From NCBI GenBank assembly GCA_020747065.1, contig JAGMVK010000020.1, positions 372,001 through 436,000 of the forward strand: a stretch of DNA of 64,000 nucleotides. The letters run 5' to 3'. This DNA is from Cadophora sp. MPI-SDFR-AT-0126 (lineage: Eukaryota; Ascomycota; Leotiomycetes; Helotiales; Ploettnerulaceae). Made by a program: the position numbers and the translations under genes. A model generated the notes under the pieces. That model had not been told where the DNA came from. It saw only the letters and a program-made list of their open reading frames with translations, and did no database searches. Shown here one piece after another: positions 44,461 to 54,426 of the stretch (position 1 is its first letter; every line of letters begins with the position of its first letter).

Positions 44461-47400
44461 ATGCTCAGTACTACCAGAATAGAATCAACTGCGTCGAATG
44501 TATCTATGTCGCCTTTCCGACGCTTCAAAGAGAAACTTGGCCACCTTCGAACCAGGTCCCAAGATGTGCTTGCTTCCACGGCTTCTCCAGGCTCCCCATT
44601 CAATCATCAGGCAGACAAGCGATGGAGTGCGATGAGTAATGTTGAGTCCCACGATATCTCGTATACTATTGCGTCACATTCAAGTGCGTCAGCTACGAAT
44701 GGTATGCCAAAGCCAGATGGACAAGAGCCGCAGTTCAACGCTCAACCACCGTCCCAGGACCTTGCACCACAGAAGCCACAGCAATTGTCGCCGTCCCAGG
44801 GCGCTCCAGAAACAGCTGTCTTTCAAGCGCAAGAATTGGAGAGAAAGTCCAAACAGTCCAAAGAAGCACAAGACGAAGAGAAGTCATGCCTTCAAGCTTT
44901 TGGCTATTCGGACTATCGCCAGCACAAGAATCGCAACCCTTTGCGCGTTCCTGATACATGCCGATGGGTGCTAGAAAACGAACGCTTCCTGGACTGGCGA
45001 AGCTCTGCAAACGATGCTCTGGGTCTGCTCTGGATTTCTGCTGATCCAGGATGCGGGAAATCAGTATTGGCAAGGTCTCTAATCGACGAAAATCTACTCC
45101 ATCCACCAACATCGACGCCGCCCACTGTCTGCTACTTCTTTTTCAAGTACGGCATTTCTGAGCAACAAGGAGGCGCCACATGTATTCGGGCAATCCTGCG
45201 GCAAATTTTTCAGCAACAACCATTTCTTATCAAGTATGCCTTGCCAGAGTATCGAAGGATTGGGTCAAACATGACCGAGTCGTTTGAAGCACTGTGGGGA
45301 ATCTTTCGGGATGCGACTTCGGATCCGCATATTTTCGACACAATCTGTCTTGTGGATGCACTTGATGAGTGCGATGAGGCTTCTAGATTAGAACTCATTG
45401 ACAACCTCAAAGAGATATACTCGACAGAAGCCACCTCAAATTTTGCAACGAGACTCAAGATTCTGGTCACAAGTAGACCCTACGAGGAGATTGATCGTCG
45501 ATTTCGAACGTTGACAAATGTCTTCCCCACAATTCGATTGAAGGGCGAAGAGGAATCTAAAATCATCAGTCAAGAGATCAATCTCGTCACCGAAGCCGTA
45601 GTTCCTCGAATTGCACTGGAATTGAACCTCCCTGGGAACGTGGAAAAGACTTTGCTTGATCGGCTTCTCAGCGTACCCAATCGCACATACCTCTGGCTAC
45701 ACCTCATTCTGGATGAAGTTAGGAAGAGCTTAGGGGCCAGCACACCTCAACGAATGCTCAGAATTGTCGAGACTCTTCCAGAAACAGTTGATGCTGCTTA
45801 CGATGCTATTCTCGACCGATCCACCGATGCTACGCTTGCTCGGCGACTGCTACACATCCTGATTTGTGCTACTCGTGACCTCGACTTGGATGAGCTAAAC
45901 ATTGCTCTACACATAAAGCCTGGAATGCACAAGATCGAAGACCTCGATCTGGAAGCAAATAATTATTTTCAAATCACAGTCCGCAACCTCTGCGGGCTTT
46001 TCATCAATGTGATAGACTCAAAAATCTACTTTATCCATCAAACAGCAAGAGAGTATCTTCTTAAATCCGGGGACTCTCAGGACCAGTCAGGGAGTAAATG
46101 GCGACGCTCATTAGATCCGGATGTGTCGCATGCGATACTTGCAGAGTGTTGCATTGTCTATCTGCATTTCGACGTCTTCCGACGCCAGCGCCCACCAGTT
46201 TCAAAGTATTCAAGGGAAGCTACAGATGCCAATGGCAGTCAATTATATCGGGATGTTCGAGATTTCATAAAGCCTCTTGATACCAATGATTTCGCTTTCT
46301 TGAACTACTCCGCTCTCAATTGGACGTATCACTACGAGGAAGGCTATGGTGAAGCTTATGTTGCGGACATCGCCTTTGAGTTGTGCGATCCCGACTCGAT
46401 GTACTTTTTGTCATGGTTCAATATCTACCGAACTGAAGGAAACTTCATTTCTGGAACGAACATGTTTCCGATTAAGTGCAATCACTTGATGATTGCGTGT
46501 GCCTTCGGTTTCTCGGAAATGGCAGAGCAATTGTTGCCCGACAAGGATCGATTGGATGCTATCGACGTGGTGGCAGATCACCTCTCCCCGCTTTCGCTCG
46601 CCGTTTGGAGTGGCCGTCATGCGGTAGTAAGACTGCTCCTAAAGCTGAAGCCCGATCTGCGAAGCTCCAATGTCACAGACATCCGGAGTTCCCCACTATG
46701 CTTAGCTGTCGAGCAGGGCGATCTCGAAACTGTTCGACTTTTGCTGGAATGTGGCTTCCCCGTCAACCAAGCTGTTAAGAACAAAGCCCCGCTTGAACGA
46801 ACAATACTTAAGATGTACATGGACGATATGCTCGATATCTTCAAGCTACTATTACAGTACGGCGCCGATCTCAACCCACCGGATAGATCAAGCGCGCTTC
46901 AGTACGCCGCACAAAATGACGACCACGAAATTGTTACCATCCTGGTAAACAACAACTCTGACGTTAATCATTCAATATCCTCAGACACCAGTGTGCCCGC
47001 TCCAGCGCTCTGCTCTGCTGCCAAACATGGAAGTCTCCCAACGATACGTATTTTGTTACAAGCTGGTGCAGATGTTAATATTCAAGATACCAGAGCCAGT
47101 TACTGTTGTTTAACTCCACTTCATTATGCGGTGAGGTTCGCCCAGTGCCAGGCAGTCTCGCTTCTTCTTAGCCAAGAGGGCATAGAAGTTGACGCTGGTA
47201 GTGGAGACTACGGCACTCCTCTTTCTTATGCCACTTATTGCGGGAATACCATATTAATGGAACAGCTTTTGAAGGCAGGAGCTGATCCAAACAGAAGTGA
47301 TGGGAAGCGTACTCCTTTAGTCATTGCTGCCGAAATAAGTGGCCCTGGCGCAGCCAAAATGCTTCTCTCTTATGGAGCTAAAGCTCATTGTGAGGCAGCA

Positions 47401-48285
47401 CTCGATAGCGAGATGTCGCCACTTGGTGCTGCTGCCAGAACAGGAAATTTGGCGACACTCAAAATCCTCCTCGATCACGGTGCCGACCCGCGAAAGACTT
47501 GGTCCGATGGAAAGGGGTCTGTTTTCACAGGCGCAATGGAAGGAGACCACCTTCACATCGTGCGCTGCCTCCTCGAATACAACCCTAGCCAGACCCAAGA
47601 TTTAGCTCCTCTTGCTCTGAGTGCCGCATCTAAAAGCACGCCAAAGATGCTCGATCTCGTGCTAAGCTATTATCCGGCGTCAATCATCTCTTCCCTCCCT
47701 CTCGAATCCAGATCCTTCTACATGTCTGTATCTCGAAATCATCTCCCGAGCATGCGGCAATTCCTCGAGAACAGTGCAGATACAAGAGAGCTTCTAACAC
47801 AGGCTTTTATGGCCGCTCTTGATGGTACTGTCGTTATGTTGGAGCTGGCGCTTAGTCATTATCCCGGTATTGGTCTCGAGGCTGTGAATACTGGGTTAGC
47901 GTATTTGAACGCCGCGCCCGAGAAAGCGTACAAGGAGATCTTTGGGGGTTACGTGAGGGGCGAGATAGACTACAATGAGAGGTTGGAGAAATACCGCGCG
48001 AGGGCTAGGGAGATTGACGAGATGGTGAGGATGTTGAGAGGAAAGTGGTGGGAGCTGGTCCGTTTCAGTGGGAGCTTTAGGAGCGCTGGGAGCGTCGTGA
48101 ACGCTACGACAGACTATGATAGGGCAGACGATGTCATAAATGTCGATGATGCAGGCGAAATCAGTGATGTTAGCAGTCTGAGCAACGTAGGCGTTGAGGG
48201 CAGCAAATCTGAACGCGATCTGTCTGCTTTGACGATGAAGGAGCTTGTAAATGAGGGGTTCACAAAAAGTCTTCAGGAACAGTAG
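44461..48285 (+). CDS. NACHT-ankyrin STAND protein (fungal NLR-like)
   Basis: Intronless STAND ATPase of 1274 residues, of the class used in fungal non-self recognition and regulated cell death. Residues 1-140 are low-complexity Ser/Gln/Pro with a basic start (MSPFRRFKEKLGHLRTRS at 16-33, itself a possible start at 44506). A short motif FGYSDYRQHKNRN...TCRWVLE (about 147-175) commonly precedes NACHT in fungal proteins. The P-loop ADPGCGKSV is at about 194-202 and Walker B TICLVDALDECDE at about 294-306. Sensor-like TSRPYEEI follows. FIHQTAREYLL (about 530) marks the end of the winged-helix part. From about 675 to 1040 there are degenerate ankyrin repeats (LLLECG, LLLQYGAD, LLQAGADV, LLKAGADPN, LLDHGADP). 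No known N-terminal effector domain (HET, patatin or HeLo) is recognised. Confidence 0.9.
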   Translation: MLSTTRIESTASNVSMSPFRRFKEKLGHLRTRSQDVLASTASPGSPFNHQADKRWSAMSNVESHDISYTIASHSSASATNGMPKPDGQEPQFNAQPPSQDLAPQKPQQLSPSQGAPETAVFQAQELERKSKQSKEAQDEEKSCLQAFGYSDYRQHKNRNPLRVPDTCRWVLENERFLDWRSSANDALGLLWISADPGCGKSVLARSLIDENLLHPPTSTPPTVCYFFFKYGISEQQGGATCIRAILRQIFQQQPFLIKYALPEYRRIGSNMTESFEALWGIFRDATSDPHIFDTICLVDALDECDEASRLELIDNLKEIYSTEATSNFATRLKILVTSRPYEEIDRRFRTLTNVFPTIRLKGEEESKIISQEINLVTEAVVPRIALELNLPGNVEKTLLDRLLSVPNRTYLWLHLILDEVRKSLGASTPQRMLRIVETLPETVDAAYDAILDRSTDATLARRLLHILICATRDLDLDELNIALHIKPGMHKIEDLDLEANNYFQITVRNLCGLFINVIDSKIYFIHQTAREYLLKSGDSQDQSGSKWRRSLDPDVSHAILAECCIVYLHFDVFRRQRPPVSKYSREATDANGSQLYRDVRDFIKPLDTNDFAFLNYSALNWTYHYEEGYGEAYVADIAFELCDPDSMYFLSWFNIYRTEGNFISGTNMFPIKCNHLMIACAFGFSEMAEQLLPDKDRLDAIDVVADHLSPLSLAVWSGRHAVVRLLLKLKPDLRSSNVTDIRSSPLCLAVEQGDLETVRLLLECGFPVNQAVKNKAPLERTILKMYMDDMLDIFKLLLQYGADLNPPDRSSALQYAAQNDDHEIVTILVNNNSDVNHSISSDTSVPAPALCSAAKHGSLPTIRILLQAGADVNIQDTRASYCCLTPLHYAVRFAQCQAVSLLLSQEGIEVDAGSGDYGTPLSYATYCGNTILMEQLLKAGADPNRSDGKRTPLVIAAEISGPGAAKMLLSYGAKAHCEAALDSEMSPLGAAARTGNLATLKILLDHGADPRKTWSDGKGSVFTGAMEGDHLHIVRCLLEYNPSQTQDLAPLALSAASKSTPKMLDLVLSYYPASIISSLPLESRSFYMSVSRNHLPSMRQFLENSADTRELLTQAFMAALDGTVVMLELALSHYPGIGLEAVNTGLAYLNAAPEKAYKEIFGGYVRGEIDYNERLEKYRARAREIDEMVRMLRGKWWELVRFSGSFRSAGSVVNATTDYDRADDVINVDDAGEISDVSSLSNVGVEGSKSERDLSALTMKELVNEGFTKSLQEQ

Positions 48286-48810
48286 ATTCGGAGGTCTTAT
48301 GACAAGACGAAATTTCCAGTTTCGCCGTTGCCTTCAACTTGTGGCCTGGATTAAATTGCGAAGAACCTCGAACGGTCGATGAATCGAAACAACCAGGCTC
48401 GTCCAATTGCCAAATTCAATTGGATGATATTTCGCCCTAAGTGCAGCAGTAATGCTACGAGAACAAAATGGGGATGGACTACGCGTCGACTTTTGCCTGG
48501 CTTTGGTTCCTTCCCGAGTAAATTGCACCGACGAGAGGAGTCACCCTCTAACACACTCGCCCTCTGGCAAACCGATGCTTGCGTGGGAATAGCTTTGATT
48601 GGAGTGGGGGATCAATCAGGAATTGGCTGAAAGCGACACCCGCGCTACACAATCTTCATGGGAAAAATACACCTGCGAAAGATGTTAGAGCAAGAAAGAC
48701 CTTCATACGATCTGCTATCTACTTCAAAGAATTTACCACAATGCTCATCACTGGCCATTCCACATCTTCTCTCCAATTGGCGCACCAAGCCCTTTGAGAT
48801 CTTCTTGAAC

Positions 48811-49016
48811 TTAATGTGGCAGAATAGCCGAGCCCAGCGCATTCACCAAGAACCGGAAAATTATAGTAGCAAGCCAGCCGATGGCAGCATACAGTGCCTC
48901 GGACATGGCCTTTGTAGTCATCTTGGTAGTTGTGCCCTCCGGTCCCTATCTATCATGATAGTTGACCCATCCAGGCTTATCGTAAACGTCGTCTTTCTCA
49001 AGGAAGTCGGCAGAGA
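48811..49016 (-). pseudogene. Small membrane-protein-like remnant
   Basis: One minus frame reads ISADFLEKDDVYDKPGWVNYHDR, a TAG, then GPEGTTTKMTTKAMSEALY and a hydrophobic helix (AAIGWLATIIFRFLVNALGS) before TAA. A 42-nt in-frame intron (gtttac..gatag) could remove the TAG. No ATG was found upstream. It is either the end of a small unresolved gene or a remnant. Family unknown. Confidence 0.3.
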
Positions 49017-49076
49017 TCACTTAATAATTTCTCGAGCAATCTAAAGTATTTAAACCGTCGAAAGTATCATTGCGAA

Positions 49077-49441
49077 GTGACGCCTCAATGTCAATCCAAA
49101 TCAATAGCAGCACCCGGCTTTGGTACCTGTGAAATTGCGCGTAGTTGGAGGAAACGTTGGCATACTGCTCGAAGTATTGTGGTCTTCACAACTATTACGA
49201 TCTTCTTCATGCCGTTGAGCTTCGTGACGACACGTTTCAGCAAGTACATAGATCAATTCAGAGTGAGTCCTGTTGATTTGTGATTTTGGTTTCTTCTTGC
49301 ATTTCCGATTTCCGTGGTCGTGCTGTCAACTCTTTTCCTGCTGTGGTCTCCTGGGAGCCTGCGACATTGGCTCATTGCGATGCTAGACCGGCAGCCGGAG
49401 AAGCAATCTTTTCCTAGATGGATACTACACCGCTTGGTAAG
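49077..49441 (+). pseudogene. CorA-like transmembrane tail remnant
   Basis: The frame contains TARSIVVFTTITIFFMPLSF, which matches the first helix of CorA-like fungal proteins (VFTIVTIIFLPLSF). A second frame after a GTGAGT donor reads LLAFPISVVVLSTLFLLWSP then SLRHWL, the second helix and basic tail. No acceptor in the right place joins them cleanly, the GMN signature after helix 1 is missing (reads TTRFSKYIDQF), and there is no N-terminal domain. It is probably a decayed or partial gene. Confidence 0.5.
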
Positions 49442-50141
49442 TCGAGCTTCTGGGCGGAGATAAAGCAGAATAGCCTATGATTTGGAAAAACATCAATGTA
49501 CTGGTTAAGTGGATACCTAAAAGAAGGTACCTGCAGAATTCGTGCTTGCAACTACTCGAACAGCCTTGTACCTAATTGATGACGCAGTCCCCCAGATTTA
49601 CTTGAACCCTTGCACAGATAAGGTATAAAAACTAGTCTCAACGAACGCTCTTCTTCGCTTCTTCATTTGTTTCTCTATAATTGTCATCCTTCCGCTGGGT
49701 CATAGCGCGAGATTTCCGCTCTGTTTTCTTGATTCTCTTTTTACTATTAGTCAAAGCGGCTTCACTTAGAGATGATTTGATAAGTAACAATAATTTCACA
49801 TAGATAGCAATGTTTTACTTAAATTGTAGCAATTAGAAGCTTTCTAAGGGAGGTGACAGCGTCGTAAACAAGGAAGGGGATTTAGGAGTTGGCCGAGCTA
49901 GTACTTGTATTCTTTAGTTTGTGGCTAGGAATTGACAAGACTCAATCGGGACGTACACGAGATAATAGATCGAAGCACATTGGTGAATATACCCTGGCAA
50001 TGTCCTTCAGGTGCCGGCATATCTCCGGCCATCTCGCCGGTGACGGCTAAACGGCGAGTTCATAGAGTTGCGTTTGGGGGTGGGAAAAAAAGTTGGACTG
50101 TAGTCAGGAGATCGACCCCATGACTAGGGCGATCTGCGGCC

Positions 50142-50578
50142 ATGAGACTGTGTTTACTCACATTATTCTACAAGCCCAGAAACAGGACCCCAAGCTTGTT
50201 AAGCGCAATCCATTCATATCTCGATGTTTGTCGATCTTTCTTAGGGTATTGTTCGTCAACTTCGTCTCAGGTATTCTCTTCCGAGGCTGCTCCTGCGGGA
50301 AGCTTCTCGCCACAATTTATTGCCGCTCAATGGAAAACTATCAATATTCTGGGTCCACGCCAGCGCTAGCTAGCAATGCTTCGAGATCGAAAAGCCTGAG
50401 ACCATCTCGATACTGCGAGCCGCATTCGCGAATCACTAAAGCTATCGAACAGAAAGGCACGCCCCGACGGCCCAGCTTATGAAGAGCTTCGAACCAGTCC
50501 ACGGACCTTGATTAGCTTCTTCAAAGAGTCGTGGCTATCAGAAACTCCTGCGCTCTTGGACAACTTGCTGGCTGGATA
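50142..50578 (+). pseudogene. Coding-like fragments, unknown
   Basis: Frames with natural-looking peptides are broken by stops and shifts: SSEAAPAGSFSPQFIAAQWK ending near 50369, and YEELRTSPRTLISFFKESWL ending in LLDNLLAG at about 50578. No family recognised. It may be a decayed gene. Confidence 0.25.
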
Positions 50579-50595
50579 ATTTCATGCTCTACGAG

Positions 50596-52322
50596 TCAGA
50601 AGCTTGAAAATCCCGCCTCTACCTTGACAGACTCAACCAACACGGGACAATCCGCTAGCCAGTGTCTAATTGATTCCACATCTATGGTCTGATCTGTCTT
50701 CTTCAAAGCTACACAAACCAGAATATGTGGTACTCCGGGTTCCATGCCGTCACTTCTTACGACTGAGCTGAAGTTTGATTGACGATCGGCGGCCTTCTCT
50801 GTCGACCCAGCATCATTTTTCCTGGCATAAATTCGAGGGAGTATGATGCTTCGTGATCTTGGAGAGGCTTGAAGAAGGAGGTGTACTGGCGGACCTTGCA
50901 GCATCGTCTTTTCGGTCCTTTCATTAGCTATCTGAAGGGCATACATCATTCTCTTTACGACCAGAGTATGCAGCTCCATGATGGATAGACATCCGTCTTC
51001 AGCGCGAGCGCGCTTCTCCAGCTGGTTTATGAGACATTTCGTGAGCGACACTAACGGAGGTTCGCAGGTCTGTATGGATCCTAGCGATCGACAAATGATT
51101 TCCATCACGTTATGCCCAGTTTTCAAGTTTGCTGAGTTTATTGAATACCATGGGGTATCCAGAAGTAACACGACATCAGATCGAGCCACTTCCAAGGTCA
51201 TTTGAATTCCCGCCCATTGGACAATGCTAGGTTTGCCGTCTGATTCACCTGCTTCGTGGCTATATCAATGCTGTCAGCATAACCACAAACCACTGTACAT
51301 CGTGGGACGCTTGCCTTGTCCAAAGCGACTGGTTATCGTCCGTCAACGCGCTGTGACCCACATAATAGACTATTATCAGAGATTCGGTACTGTCCCCGGC
51401 CATTTCGACGAACCTCGATATCTCCTTATTGAGTGATAAGTGTGATCTCTCAGAAGGAATCAGATACTTGGCAACCTGAAAACCCCATTCTAGAGAGAAC
51501 ACGTTTTGCAGCTCCTCAATTTCCTGGAGAATCTCTGGACGGCTTTCTGTCTCCCACCTGATGGCCAGTACGTGGACAGAAGTATACCTCGAAGCACCTT
51601 CAATTGGAAATAGTGCTTTCACTGCTTCTTCAAGCTCCATTGCGGCTTTATCGAGGTGCATAGGATGAGAGCTACTCCTTGGAGTATCGTGAACTTCCTT
51701 TGTTGGGAACAATGTCCCAGTCCCAGGGACCATTTCAGCTGCATTGGTATTTGCGAGTTGCCTTCGATTTTGAAATGCTTGCTGTTGGCATAGTTCGGGG
51801 GGTTCACTGGATGATTCTTGTACTTGTGAATCCATAGCAGTACCAGAGGTCAATATCCTCGTGCTAGTCTCGGATACGAGCGAAGAGCTGGTTGTCACTG
51901 ATGGGTCTGAAGCTGCAATCATTCGAAAACCCAGCTCGGGACGTTTGAGGCGCAATTCTGGACCAGCTTTATCGGGCGGCTGGCCTTCATTATGAGTACA
52001 CTAAACTAATCAGCAATTTCAGACAAAGTTGTGTTATAGCACAATGACTTACTTTGGTTTTGCGCATGCGACATACCTCGCAAGCCCCACGCCTTCGTGT
52101 GAGGGCAATTTTTGCACGTTCTTGTGGAGAATACGCTCTCTTTCTTCTTGGAGTTGGCGAAGTCTTCACCCTGACTAGCGTACCATCTATCCAGTCAACT
52201 GATCTCTCGCTGGTGTTGGGGTTCACGCCATTATGAGTACGGGCGCATGACAGCGTTGAGGTCGGTGTCGAATTCCCGTCCATGTGAACATCCTCGGTCC
52301 GTGTCTCTGTGTCAACAGACAT
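50596..52322 (-). CDS. Caspase-like (C14-fold) protein lacking the catalytic Cys, with N-terminal Cys-rich basic motif
   Basis: Three exons (52322-52053, 52000-51315, 51259-50596) give 539 residues; an upstream exon is possible because the frame is open 5' of the ATG. The N-terminus has RRRGACEVCRMRKTKCTH (Cys 81, 84, 91 and His 93), a half-zinc-cluster-like motif preceded by RRKRAYSPQERAK. The caspase-like fold follows with VLAIRWETE, EIEELQNVFSLEWGF, IPSERSHLSLNKEI and SLIIVYYVGHSALTDDNQSLW, where His306 is kept. The strand that normally ends in Asp-Cys-Cys reads VVLLLDTPWYS, with Asp353-Thr-Pro-Trp, so the nucleophile is gone. The C-terminal region (LEKRARAEDGCLSIMELHTL, then VPHILVCVALKK) matches fungal caspase-like proteins. 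The second intron (51260-51314) has a GC donor. It is predicted to be a non-proteolytic caspase homologue. Confidence 0.75.
51260..51314 (-). other. GC-AG intron, 55 nt
   Basis: Joining exon ..SLW-Thr-Ser.. to HEAGESDGKPSIVQW requires donor AG|GCAAGC and acceptor ATATAG. A branch site GCTGAC lies about 17 nt before the acceptor. No GT donor gives the right frame with a normal length. Confidence 0.7.
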
Positions 52323-53243
52323 GCCGACAGATCCTGTAGGAGAAATCACATCAATGTCAGTGTACAGTACTGACGTGAGGCTGCAATATCTTCAGAAGAC
52401 TCCAATCAGCGTACTTAGTCGAAATGTAGTCGGCTGGACAGGAAGATGCGGCAGGATGTCCACGTGATATCAATTCCAGTCTATGATTTTGCTCGCTTCG
52501 TATGCAATAGCTGTTATGGAGACGCGAGGTGAAGTGTCCCGGCTGTTGTGTGGCCGAAGCAAGAATCTGTAGAGAGGAGTGAAGACAAGTGAAGGATGTA
52601 CACTCGGCGACCACGTCACCTCCATGGGAGCGCACGCTGAGATAATGTCAATGAACACCCATTGCGGATGGAAACAGGATTCCACGCCGAGGATAGCCAA
52701 TCGGTGTTCTGTCTCTCGGCGAAAGCAGCGACTCAGAATCAAGAATTTTGAGCGCCCTCCCCAACTTGCAGACACAGATGAGCGGTGAGACACTCGGTGG
52801 CACACACACCGAAAAGATAAACCAATGGATTGTCTCGAGCGACAACCTTTTCAGCTGCTCTGGTCGCTGCGCTAAGTTTTCGAATTTCGGCCAGCCAATA
52901 GAGCCTAGATTTTTCGGAGAGCTGTCGGTGAGCTAGAGGGCTGCTCTCGGGCAGTGCGTTCTCGAAGGGATATTGATTTGTTCAATCGCGCAGGCGAGTT
53001 TAGCAGCACAGCAAGAACAACACCTATCATCGCAGCAATAGGAAGATGGAAAGGACTACCTTTGTCTGCTATGTCTCCCTCAGCGTCCTCGCTCTGATCT
53101 CTTCTCCTTGCCGTTCATTCTTCGATTTCGACTCTTCAGCCCAGAGAGGGTCTTGCTCACCGTTCTCACCGAGACGCTGCCTGTTTTCAGTACCGCGCAC
53201 CTTTTTTCGTACACCAGAACGAAACCCTTGCCTGCGAACCGTC
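52323..53243. other. Intergenic, divergent promoters
   Basis: Lies between the caspase-like gene and the secreted/membrane protein gene. A 5' exon of the caspase-like gene may lie near 52330-52420. Nothing else supported. Confidence 0.4.
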
Positions 53244-54110
53244 ATGGCTTCACATATAACTTTCTACTTTCTGTACTTCTTCCTTTGTCATGCTTATGGA
53301 TTTCCGTCGGAGAATGACACGCTCAGCCGCTCCAATTGCACCAGTGACTGTGAAGTCCCTCCACTGCAACCCATATCCTCCCCATCACCAGAGCCGCTCT
53401 CCTGGTCGGACTTCCTCCAGAAATATACGATCCAGCTCTTGATCGCCGTCTCTCTACTCGGTCTTGCTTACGGCAAACGCGGATTCATTGTCTCCTTCTC
53501 TCGTGGTATGTTGTGCGCTTGCACCAGACTTCTGGACGTTTGCAACATGAGACATTGACTACTATTCCTTGCGTAGGTGCTCGTGGAGGAAACGCCCCCC
53601 ACCCGGACGAAGAGCATGGAGTTGGTCTTGTAGATAACATCACAACTGCTCACCAAACTCCAGACAACGAAGGAATATCCGCAAGTACATTACATCACTC
53701 CCATGATGACGGCGTGGGCCGGTGTTAATTCTTGACTGACGAGTGGTCAAGACCAAGTCAATAGCCACAGCAGTGATGTAAACACCCGGCAACCAGAATC
53801 TAGCTCTGCTCCAGCAGATCCTCGCAACAACACCAACGGTCAAAGAATTTCCCAAGTTGATGCCGCTGGGCCTTCCAGTAAGATCGTTTCTCCTGTTTTG
53901 CTGTTGTTTTAAAGGACGTTGAGCTTGTCACCTACGTGTCTGAGCTAATTCTTGGGTACAGGTGGCATTCCTCTCGATCAAAGCCGACACGGCAACCAAC
54001 CACACCCATGCGCTCATCAAGCGAATGAGGAAGCACCACCATCAGGTGTAGCATCGGGGTTAACGTCGGGAGCAATGTCGACACTTGTGTCCTCTGTTCT
54101 TGGAGGGTGA
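53244..54110 (+). CDS. Secreted or single-pass membrane protein of unknown function
   Basis: Four exons are joined by three introns: about 53506-53576 (SFSRG to ARGGNAPHP), one of about 67 nt near 53683-53749 (GISAN), and 53879-53961 (GPSS to GIPLDQS). All joins keep frame to the TGA at 54108-54110. From the ATG at 53244 it opens with a signal peptide (MASHITFYFLYFFLCHAYGF). Next come a short Cys/Pro-rich ectodomain (CTSDCEVPPLQP) and one membrane helix (YTIQLLIAVSLLGLAYG) with a basic stop (KRG). The rest is a long hydrophilic Gly/Asn/Gln/Ser-rich cytosolic tail. Not recognised. The frame is open further 5' to 53046, with another ATG and hydrophobic start, which is an alternative. Confidence 0.55.
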
Positions 54111-54426
54111 GAACTCTGCACCCCTTCAGAGATGCCCTCCTTCCTGTTTTCTTAATACATGAACAAAAAGAAACGATATAGAAATCAGGTACAAAGGTAT
54201 GAACAGCAGCTCCCAGATAAGTAGATTCGCCCTTCAAACTGACATACACTAGACTTTCTTCAAGTCGGTCCTATGTGACTGTTGATACCCAATTTGGCAT
54301 GGAGTATAAGGATATGGTATATTTGGGATGTCTGGATAGACATGGAGGTCAGGAAACGATGGCACTGTACATAGAACAATGACGCATAAACCATAATCTC
54401 AACGAACTCCCTCCTTAGCTGCCTCT
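54111..54426. other. Intergenic, convergent 3' flanks
   Basis: No gene or motif seen. Confidence 0.45.

Larger units (their letters stand above)
48286..50595. other. Region with coding debris between NLR and caspase-like genes
   Basis: No intact gene. Three coding-like fragments are listed separately: one on minus at 48811-49016, a CorA-like tail on plus at 49077-49441, and plus-strand fragments at 50142-50578. Confidence 0.45.
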
